A stretch of DNA of 13,689 nt from Gallionella sp. (lineage in GTDB: Bacteria > Pseudomonadota > Gammaproteobacteria > Burkholderiales > Gallionellaceae): positions 1 to 13,689 of the forward strand of contig JAUYGW010000003.1 in NCBI GenBank assembly GCA_030690245.1, written 5' to 3'. The notes beneath the pieces were generated by a model, which had not been told where the DNA came from, ran no database searches, and saw only the letters and a list, made by a program, of their open reading frames with translations. Positions 8,680 to 13,689 of the stretch are shown piece by piece (within the stretch, counting starts at the first letter, position 1; the number at the start of each line of letters is the position of its first letter). Made by a program: the position numbers and the translations under genes.

Positions 8680-9603
8680 TTATTCCAGCGTCAGCCGCGC
8701 CACTTCGCTTGAAGCGCTGGTATGAGGGGTCAGGTCGACCTGTTTGCCGCGATAATAAAGCCGCGCCGATGCGGCATGGCCGATCACCAGCGAAAGTGGC
8801 GCTTGGCCATTCAAGCGCAACTCGCTGCCGGGCGGATTGACCTGAGACGACAGTATTTTGTCGTCCTTATCCCTGATTTCCGTCCAGGACTCTTCATCGA
8901 ACGCCAGGCGCAGCGTGGCGGTTTTCGGCGCAGCGTCAGACTGGGCCGCTGGTTTTGCCGGCTGGGCTTGCGGCAAGATTTGAGAAATCGGCGGTTTCGC
9001 TGCCGGCACTGAAGATTGCGCCATGACTAAGACAGGCTGTGCGGCCGGTGCGGCAGGCGGAGCGATGACGCCCGTTTCAGCGACCGGCGATGCCGGAATA
9101 ATTTGCATTTCGTCAGGCAAGGAAACCGGCGTTTCAACCTGCGCCGTTTCGGGTTTCTCAAGCGGTGTCGTGAAGTGCCACACCGCGAACGCGACAACCA
9201 GCACCGCCAACAGCAACGCCGCGCCCAACCAGACCAGGTTTTGCCGTTGCGGCGAATACGCATTGGGAAACGGCACCTCGACGGAATCCGATACCAACGG
9301 CATCTGAGGCGCATTTGTCTGCGGCAGGAATGCCAATAACGGCTGCGCATCCAACTGCAATATCTTGGCATAACTGCGCACGAAGCCGCGTACAAACGGC
9401 ATCTCGGGCAAAAGCTGGAAATCATCGGCTTCCAGCGCCTCGATCTGGCGCGGCGCAAGCTTGGTCTGGTGAGCCACATCCGAGATGCTCAGGCCGAGGT
9501 GCTCACGCGCCTCGCGTAGCGTCTTTCCCAATGAAACCGCCGGTATTGCCGCCGCCGGGCTATCGCCCTCGCCGGTATTGTTTTCGGGAAGCTGTTCCAT
9601 CAT
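8680..9603 (-). CDS. rodZ: RodZ-like membrane protein: cytosolic HTH, one TM helix, DUF4115 domain
   Basis: RodZ links the MreB cytoskeleton to the cell-wall elongation machinery. The 307 residues have the standard architecture. An N-terminal helix-turn-helix of the Xre/HTH_25 type lies at about 25-90 ([20 protein letters not shown]; the [12 protein letters not shown] stretch at 69-80 is typical). One transmembrane helix covers about 123-143. A Pro/Ala-rich periplasmic linker spans about 150-225, and a C-terminal DUF4115 beta domain about 228-305 ([13 protein letters not shown] at 239-251). ATG 9603 overlaps the pilW stop by 4 bases. A second ATG follows at once (9600), and the exact one used is uncertain. 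The ispG start is one base after its stop. The gene is at the expected place between pilW and ispG. Confidence 0.93.
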   Translation of the reverse strand: MMEQLPENNTGEGDSPAAAIPAVSLGKTLREAREHLGLSISDVAHQTKLAPRQIEALEADDFQLLPEMPFVRGFVRSYAKILQLDAQPLLAFLPQTNAPQMPLVSDSVEVPFPNAYSPQRQNLVWLGAALLLAVLVVAFAVWHFTTPLEKPETAQVETPVSLPDEMQIIPASPVAETGVIAPPAAPAAQPVLVMAQSSVPAAKPPISQILPQAQPAKPAAQSDAAPKTATLRLAFDEESWTEIRDKDDKILSSQVNPPGSELRLNGQAPLSLVIGHAASARLYYRGKQVDLTPHTSASSEVARLTLE

Positions 9604-10367
9604 TCCCCGCGTATGAGTAATTGGGTTTCGCGCGCATCGGGGAAACGCTTGCGCAACTGAATACCATAGCTGGCCTCGGCATTGCGGTCGCCAACCTTGC
9701 GCTCGATACGCACTGCCAGCCAGAGCTGCTCCGCCGTCAGGCTGTCGGATTTTTCCGAAAACCCCGCAAAGTATTTTTTGGCGGTGGCGTAATCGCCGTT
9801 AGCGAAATTCAGTTCGGCCATCGCCAGCAACGCCTGCGGCAAGCCGGGCTGTATCTGCAGCGCGCGCTGCAAGAACTCCTCCGCCTCCTTGTTGTTGCCC
9901 GCTTTTTTGGAGCACCGGCCGGCGCTCAGGTAAGCGAGCTCCGGAGTTTCATACAAGGGATTCTTCAAGGCCGCCAGAAAATAGGGAATGGATTTTTTTT
10001 CCTTGCCGCGCTGGCACAGGAACCAGCCATAGTTGTAATTTGCTTTGGGGTCGGTCTTGTCGAGGCGCAAGCTTTGCTGGAAATCCTCATCGGCCTCCTT
10101 GTGCTCGCGCAATTCCATGTGGATCAGGCCGCGCATGTAATAGGCAGGCGCATAATTCTGATCGGCCTGCAAGGCTCGATCTATCTCGCCCAGCGCAATC
10201 CCCATCTGCGCGCGCTCGTAATACATGCCCGCCAGTTCGGTATGCACCTTTGCGCTGGCGCTGGCACGCGATTTATACTGCTCCGGGGCGGACTGCCCCC
10301 CGCCGGATGGCGTGCCGCAGCCTGCCAGGAGGATCAACGGAAGCAACACAGCAATCATTTTTTTCAT
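9600..10367 (-). CDS. pilW: Type IV pilus biogenesis lipoprotein PilW/PilF (TPR pilotin)
   Basis: This family is an outer-membrane TPR lipoprotein needed for assembly of the PilQ secretin in type IV pili. From the chosen start the protein has 255 residues. It opens with two lysines, a hydrophobic stretch and the lipobox LAGC with C17; Gly follows Cys, consistent with the outer membrane. The rest is tandem tetratricopeptide repeats (for example NYAPAYYMRGLIHMELREH and PLYETPELAYLSAGRCSKKA). ATG 10373, two codons further up, is possible, but the only ribosome-site-like AGG is 1 base from it and 7 bases from ATG 10367, so I chose the latter. Its stop overlaps the rodZ start. The place between rlmN and rodZ matches Pseudomonas and many betaproteobacteria. 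Other pilus genes are not in the window. Confidence 0.93.
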   Translation of the reverse strand: MKKMIAVLLPLILLAGCGTPSGGGQSAPEQYKSRASASAKVHTELAGMYYERAQMGIALGEIDRALQADQNYAPAYYMRGLIHMELREHKEADEDFQQSLRLDKTDPKANYNYGWFLCQRGKEKKSIPYFLAALKNPLYETPELAYLSAGRCSKKAGNNKEAEEFLQRALQIQPGLPQALLAMAELNFANGDYATAKKYFAGFSEKSDSLTAEQLWLAVRIERKVGDRNAEASYGIQLRKRFPDARETQLLIRGE

Positions 10368-10374
10368 CGGCATA

Positions 10375-10378
10375 CCTA
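10375..10378 (-). promoter_or_regulatory. Weak ribosome binding site deciding pilW start
   Basis: The complement reads TAGG here. It lies 7 bases before ATG 10367 but only about 1 base before ATG 10373, so it supports the downstream methionine as the initiator. Confidence 0.55.
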
Positions 10379-10385
10379 TTCTATT

Positions 10386-11471
10386 TTATCCATGCAACGC
10401 CGCGGGGCGTTGCACGGTTCGTTGGGTTTTATCCTGCACCAGCCCGGCCAATTGCCCGCATGCCGCGGCAATATCCTCGCCGCGCGTCTTGCGTGTCGTG
10501 ACCACAATATCCGCCTGCATCAGCACATTGCGGAAGCGGCGGATCGCCTCCGGCTTCGAGCGCCGGTAATGCGTCTGCGGAAACGGGTTGAACGGGATCA
10601 GGTTGAACTTGCACGGCACATCGCGCACCAGCTGCACCAGTTCGCGCGCCTGTTGCTCGCTGTCGTTCACGCCGTCCAGCAGCACATATTCGAAGGTGAT
10701 GAAATCGCGCGGTGCTTTTTCCAGATAGCGCTTGCATGCCGCCAGCAATTCCTTGAGCGGATACTTCTGGTTGATCGGCATCAACTCGTCGCGCAACTGA
10801 TCATTCGGCGCGTGCAGCGACACCGCCAGCGCGACCGGGCATTCGTCGCGCAACCGGTCCATCGCCGGCACAATACCGGAAGTCGAAACCGTCACGCGGC
10901 GGCGCGACAGACCGTAGGCATGGTCGTCCAGCATCAGGCGCAGCGCGCTCACGGTGTTGTCATAATTCAGCAGCGGCTCGCCCATGCCCATCAGCACCAC
11001 GTTGCTGATCTGCCAGCTGCCAGCTGCATCCTTGCCGAGCTGGCGGTTCGCCCACCACAGCTGGCCGATGATCTCCGCCACGCTGAGATTGCGGTTGAAG
11101 CCCTGCTTGCCGGTCGAGCAGAACGCGCAGTCCAGCGCGCAGCCAGCCTGTGTCGAGACGCACAGCGTGCCACGCCCCTCCTCGGGAATGAACACGGTCT
11201 CGACCGCATTGCCGGTGCCCATGTCCAGCAGCCACTTGCGCGTGCCGTCGTCGGACAGCTCCTCGCGCATCACCTTGGGCGCTCGCACACAGGCGATCTG
11301 TTTCAGTTTTTCGCGCAGCGACACCGCAAGGTCGCTCATTGCATCGAAATCGGACTCCCCGCCCTTGTAAATCCAGCGCAGCACCTGCCTGGCGCGGAAC
11401 GGCTTCTCGCCATGTTCCGCGAACCATGCAGTCAATTGCGCCACATCAAAGTCGAGGAGATTTTGTTGCAT
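10386..11471 (-). CDS. rlmN: Dual-specificity rRNA/tRNA adenine-C2 methyltransferase RlmN
   Basis: RlmN is a radical-SAM enzyme that methylates C2 of A2503 in 23S rRNA and A37 of several tRNAs. The 361 residues have an N-terminal accessory domain (about 1-95), then the radical-SAM core with the family CxxxCxxC motif: C111, C115, C118 (CALDCAFC). Next come a GMGEPLLNY stretch (162-170), VTVSTSGI (193-200) and SLHA (218-221). The second catalytic cysteine, which forms the protein-methyl intermediate, fits C338 in EDIAAACG. Length is typical for the family. The start at 11471 lies 12 bases after the ndk stop with only a weak ribosome site. pilW starts 18 bases after its stop. The order ndk-rlmN-pilW is conserved in many proteobacteria. 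Confidence 0.98.
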   Translation of the reverse strand: MQQNLLDFDVAQLTAWFAEHGEKPFRARQVLRWIYKGGESDFDAMSDLAVSLREKLKQIACVRAPKVMREELSDDGTRKWLLDMGTGNAVETVFIPEEGRGTLCVSTQAGCALDCAFCSTGKQGFNRNLSVAEIIGQLWWANRQLGKDAAGSWQISNVVLMGMGEPLLNYDNTVSALRLMLDDHAYGLSRRRVTVSTSGIVPAMDRLRDECPVALAVSLHAPNDQLRDELMPINQKYPLKELLAACKRYLEKAPRDFITFEYVLLDGVNDSEQQARELVQLVRDVPCKFNLIPFNPFPQTHYRRSKPEAIRRFRNVLMQADIVVTTRKTRGEDIAAACGQLAGLVQDKTQRTVQRPAALHG

Positions 11472-11483
11472 CTACGTCATTAC

Positions 11484-11909
11484 TTAGCGGGAATAAACAT
11501 TCAGCGCAGGGAAGAAATACGCAATTTCCACTGCCGCCGTTTCAGCCGCATCCGAGCCGTGCACCGCATTCGCGTCGATGCTGTCGGCGAAGTCCGCGCG
11601 GATCGTGCCCTTGTCGGCCTTCTTCGGATCGGTCGCGCCCATCAGGTCACGGTTTTTCAGGACTGCGCCTTCGCCTTCCAGCGCCTGCACCATCACCGGG
11701 CCGGAAATCATGAAATTGACCAGGTCGTTGAAGAATGGCCGGGCAGCATGCACGGCATAAAAGCCTTCCGCTTCGGCGCGCGACAATTGCACCATGCGCG
11801 CGGCGATGATCTTCAGGCCGGCGTTCTCGAAACGGGTGTAAATCTGGCCGATGACATTCTTGGCCACGGCATCGGGTTTGATAATTGACAGGGTACGTTC
11901 AACAGCCAT
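11484..11909 (-). CDS. ndk: Nucleoside diphosphate kinase
   Basis: Ndk moves the terminal phosphate of ATP onto other nucleoside diphosphates through a phospho-histidine, balancing NTP and dNTP pools. From ATG 11909 the protein has 141 residues, the normal bacterial length. It begins [13 protein letters not shown]. The active-site signature NAVHGSD lies at 114-120 with catalytic H117, the same number as in E. coli. K11 is the conserved ATP-contacting lysine. An upstream TTG at 11927 would add six residues, but the clear GGAGA ribosome site falls inside that extension, 7 bases before ATG 11909, so I reject the longer form. It is the first gene of the large unit and sits about 35 bases after a predicted transcription start. 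rlmN follows after 12 bases. Confidence 0.98.
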   Translation of the reverse strand: MAVERTLSIIKPDAVAKNVIGQIYTRFENAGLKIIAARMVQLSRAEAEGFYAVHAARPFFNDLVNFMISGPVMVQALEGEGAVLKNRDLMGATDPKKADKGTIRADFADSIDANAVHGSDAAETAAVEIAYFFPALNVYSR

Positions 11910-11916
11910 GCTACAT

Positions 11917-11921
11917 TCTCC
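11917..11921 (-). promoter_or_regulatory. Ribosome binding site of ndk
   Basis: GGAGA on the complement, 7 bases before ATG 11909. It fixes the ndk start and excludes the in-frame TTG at 11927. Confidence 0.8.
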
Positions 11922-11950
11922 AGACAAAAGTTAATAAAAAACGGCTTGGC

Positions 11951-11979
11951 ATTCTATCAGGCTTTGCTTGCGCTGTCGC
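11951..11979 (-). promoter_or_regulatory. Candidate sigma-70 promoter (extended -10) for the ndk-der operon
   Basis: On the complement, GCGACA (11979-11974) fits the -35 box at 4 of 6 positions. After a 17-base spacer, TAGAAT (11956-11951) fits the -10 box at 5 of 6. TGA directly before the -10 gives an extended -10 element. Transcription would start near 11944, leaving a leader of about 35 bases before ndk with a T-rich patch. It lies in the 122-base gap between the tilS stop and the ndk start, the only wide gap in the window without a large repeat. This is the most likely main promoter for ndk and the genes behind it. The call is by eye. Confidence 0.55.
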
Positions 11980-11990
11980 AGCCGGCAAGC
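11966..11990. other. Small interrupted palindrome overlapping the -35 box, tilS-ndk gap
   Basis: GCTTGC plus GCTG (11966-11975) pairs with CAGC (11979-11982) and GCAAGC (11985-11990). The loop is TCG and there is a 2-base CG bulge, giving 10 base pairs in all. It lies 41 bases after the tilS stop and covers the predicted -35 box of the ndk promoter. It could help end tilS transcripts, or be an operator-like site; no U-tract follows directly. It could also be chance in GC-rich DNA. Confidence 0.35.
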
Positions 11991-12031
11991 CTTGCGATAC
12001 GTGGAATGCGTTGTGCCTGGACTGCATTGAT

Positions 12032-13381
12032 TCAGTCCGACAAGCCCAACGAAATGCCCGCCTCGTCAGCGCTCACCTGGTATTCGGCCGCAACCGCCAC
12101 ACCCGGTATGCACACCAGTTCTTCGCCGCAATACAGCAGCGGCAGCCGGTCGCGCTGCCAGGGCGGGACGTGGTGTTCCTGCAGCAGGTTCTTCAGGGTA
12201 CGCGTCGCCGCATGCGGATCGGGGCGCAGGGTTTCGCCGCCGCTGCGCAGGCGCAACGTCACCGGCGCGCACCGCAGCTTCGCCAGACTGACGCCTGCAC
12301 CCTGAATTTGGTTGAGGCACAGCCGTGCAGCCAGCGCAGGCCACTCCAGTTCGGCTTCGCCGCGCCACGGCAACACAAGGCTCCGGTCGAATTCGCCCAG
12401 GGCGCGCAGCACATGCACCCTGCCCTGATAGCGGCGCACCTGCCAGTCGCCATAGGCGATGCACACGAGTGCATCCTCCCGCGCACCGCACAGTTGCTGC
12501 AGCATATCGTCGAGTTGCACGGTTTGCGGCATCGGCGCGCCGATGCTATGCAGGAACCAGCGCAGCAGGTTTTTCGCGCGCGGCTGGCTCAGCGCCTGCA
12601 AGGTCGCGACGGCCAGCGTATCAGTGTGGATCGCCTGCGCGGCATCCAGCCGCGCCAGGTCGTCGAGCAGTACGCCAGCCTCGGCGAAATGCTGGGAGCT
12701 GCGCGCCAGGGTATCGCGGCAGGCGGGGAATCTTTCACCCAGCAACGGCAGCACGCGATGGCGCAGAAAGTTGCGCGGGTAGCTGTCGTCGGCGTTGCTT
12801 TCGTCCTCTATCCATTGCAACTGGTGTGCTGCGGCATAGTCGAGGATTTCCCGGCGCGAACAGTGCAATAACGGACGCAATAAATTGGGCGAACCCTCGC
12901 GATCGGCGAGCAACGGCCGCTTCGACTGGCTCAGGACAGGCATGGCCGCCGCACCCTTGACACCCGCGCCGCGCAGCAGTTGCAGCAGCAGGGTTTCGGC
13001 CTGGTCGTCGGCGTGATGCGCGAGTGCAACGAAGTCGCACGCCTGCCTGGCGAACGCCGCATGGCGCAGCTTGCGCGCCGCCGCTTCGATGCCGTGTTTA
13101 CGCAGCGGGGCGATGTCCACCGGTTCGATATGCAGGGGAATGGCGTACTGCACGCAGAGTCCGGTACAGAAATCCGCCCATGCATCGGCATTTTGGCTGA
13201 TGCCGTGATGGACGTGCAATGCGGAAAGCCGCCAGGAAAAACGCGGCGCGAGCTGGTACAGCAGGTGCAGCAACACCACGGAGTCGACCCCGCCGCTCAG
13301 GCCGATCAGGATGGAGCTGTGCGCGGGAACCAGCGGCGCGAGGCGCGCAGCGACACGTTCGGTGAGATGATGGCCTGTCAA
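12032..13381 (-). CDS. tilS: tRNA(Ile)-lysidine synthase TilS
   Basis: TilS attaches lysine to C34 of tRNA-Ile(CAU), using ATP, so that the tRNA reads AUA instead of AUG. From TTG 13381 the protein has 449 residues. It shows the N-type PP-loop SGGVDS at 29-34, the HVHHG stretch near 57-61, the TilS motif HHADDQAET at 122-130, a middle substrate-binding domain, and the C-terminal domain with GGETLRPDP (381-389) and LKNLLQEHHVPPWQRDRLPL. I chose TTG because AAAGGA lies exactly 6 bases upstream. The in-frame ATG at 13417 adds 12 residues, lies inside a palindromic repeat and has only a distant AAGGG, so it is probably fortuitous; an automatic annotator may prefer it. accA is upstream in the same direction. 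The accA-tilS neighbourhood is widespread. Confidence 0.96.
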   Translation of the reverse strand: MTGHHLTERVAARLAPLVPAHSSILIGLSGGVDSVVLLHLLYQLAPRFSWRLSALHVHHGISQNADAWADFCTGLCVQYAIPLHIEPVDIAPLRKHGIEAAARKLRHAAFARQACDFVALAHHADDQAETLLLQLLRGAGVKGAAAMPVLSQSKRPLLADREGSPNLLRPLLHCSRREILDYAAAHQLQWIEDESNADDSYPRNFLRHRVLPLLGERFPACRDTLARSSQHFAEAGVLLDDLARLDAAQAIHTDTLAVATLQALSQPRAKNLLRWFLHSIGAPMPQTVQLDDMLQQLCGAREDALVCIAYGDWQVRRYQGRVHVLRALGEFDRSLVLPWRGEAELEWPALAARLCLNQIQGAGVSLAKLRCAPVTLRLRSGGETLRPDPHAATRTLKNLLQEHHVPPWQRDRLPLLYCGEELVCIPGVAVAAEYQVSADEAGISLGLSD

Positions 13382-13387
13382 GAAATG

Positions 13388-13393
13388 TCCTTT
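13388..13393 (-). promoter_or_regulatory. Ribosome binding site supporting the TTG start of tilS
   Basis: AAAGGA on the complement, 6 bases before TTG 13381. Codons between it and ATG 13417 would otherwise encode residues 1-12 of the longer form. Confidence 0.6.
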
Positions 13394-13407
13394 GCAAACA
13401 TTTTTGC

Positions 13408-13494
13408 GTAGGGGCATATGGCAATACGCCCTTGGTAGGCCCTACGGCACTGTCCTTTCAACCTCAACAAGGGCGTATTGCCATACGCCCCTAC
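13408..13494. repeat. Nested palindromic element between accA and tilS
   Basis: The left arm 13408-13434 and right arm 13468-13494 are 27 bases each and complementary with one mismatch, around a 33-base centre. Each arm is itself a palindrome. In the right arm GGGCGTAT (13471-13478) and ATACGCCC (13483-13490) pair perfectly around TGCC. The left arm has the same form with one mismatch (13412-13431). The element fills the accA-tilS gap. Its right end includes the accA stop codon (13491-13493), and its left arm includes the ATG at 13417. This REP/MITE-like architecture suggests a transposed or repeat-derived insertion; there is no transposase gene within the window. Confidence 0.9.
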
Positions 13495-13689
13495 AGTGCA
13501 ACTTCCTTGAATTTTCCATAACTCATCAGGCGGTTGAAGCGATCCTGCAACAGGCTGGCCGTCGGTTTGTTCTGAACAGTTTTCAGCGCATCCTGCAACG
13601 CCTTCTTCACGCTCTGCATGGTCGCCGCATAATCACGGTGCGCGCCGCCCAGAGGTTCGCTGATGATCTTGTCCACCAGCCCCAGCGTC
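13491..13689 (-). CDS. accA: Acetyl-CoA carboxylase carboxyltransferase subunit alpha, C-terminal end
   Basis: AccA with AccD forms the carboxyltransferase that makes malonyl-CoA, the first committed step of fatty-acid synthesis. Only the last 65 codons and the stop are visible; the gene begins beyond the right edge. The reading frame enters from the edge as [19 protein letters not shown], followed by a helical stretch and [16 protein letters not shown]. The EPLGGAHR and RLMSYG stretches are typical of the AccA C-terminus. A GTG at 13676 could look like a start of a 61-residue ORF, but it is only an internal valine codon of accA. The TAG stop lies within the end of the palindromic element, so the last few residues may have been altered by its arrival. 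Confidence 0.95.
   Translation of the reverse strand, partial: TLGLVDKIISEPLGGAHRDYAATMQSVKKALQDALKTVQNKPTASLLQDRFNRLMSYGKFKEVAL

Noticed and set aside
9621..11888. A 755-codon open frame on the plus strand across pilW, rlmN and ndk.
   Set aside because: It lies antisense to three clearly recognised genes, has no family-like sequence (rich in Arg, His, Gln, Leu), and is a by-product of GC-rich codon use on the other strand.
11484..11927. Longer ndk form from TTG 11927.
   Set aside because: The GGAGA ribosome site lies inside the extension and the standard Ndk N-terminus begins at ATG 11909.
11934..12000. Possible tilS terminator: GGCTTG pairing with CAAGCC before a T-run near 11935-11940 (minus strand).
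   Set aside because: The stem is only 6 base pairs with a loop of nearly 40 bases that contains a competing, stronger hairpin, and it would fall downstream of the ndk promoter.
13491..13676. A free-standing 61-residue gene starting at GTG 13676.
   Set aside because: The frame is open to the right edge and the sequence is the AccA C-terminus; the GTG is an internal valine codon.

Overview
The window is 13.7 kb of compact, GC-rich chromosomal DNA. Every convincing gene lies on the minus strand, so in transcription order it reads from the right edge to the left. Protein sequences and gene order point to a betaproteobacterium. The order ndk-rlmN-pilW-rodZ-ispG-hisS-yfgM-bamB-der is a conserved core cluster of Beta- and Gammaproteobacteria. 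The GC level and the intergenic palindromes would suit a Nitrosomonadales/Gallionellaceae-type organism, but that narrower placement is only an inference.

Layout, right to left. The 3' end of accA (fatty-acid synthesis) and tilS (tRNA-Ile lysidine synthetase) are followed by a probable sigma-70 promoter at 11951-11979. Behind it comes one long tightly packed unit: ndk (nucleotide pools), rlmN (23S rRNA/tRNA methylation), pilW (type IV pilus pilotin), rodZ (cell shape), ispG (isoprenoid precursors), hisS (histidyl-tRNA synthetase), yfgM and bamB (envelope chaperone and outer-membrane assembly), der (ribosome-assembly GTPase). Last is a large SWIM-finger/SNF2-type helicase that runs off the left edge. 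Several junctions overlap by 4 bases (pilW/rodZ, yfgM/bamB) or have gaps of 1 to 21 bases, as expected for a co-transcribed operon. The products serve translation, ribosome maturation and envelope assembly.

No CRISPR array, insertion sequence with transposase, prophage, tRNA or rRNA gene is visible. I see no new multi-gene system. The least ordinary material lies between genes. Of the four gaps wider than about 50 bp, three are filled by inverted-repeat elements of three unrelated designs: a GGGGCTA heptamer array (bamB-der), a CACGAAA hairpin with a strict 9-base period (ispG-hisS), and a nested palindrome that overlaps both the accA stop and the first possible tilS start. The fourth gap holds the promoter. 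The helicase is the only gene outside the familiar cluster. It follows der where betaproteobacteria usually carry hfq.
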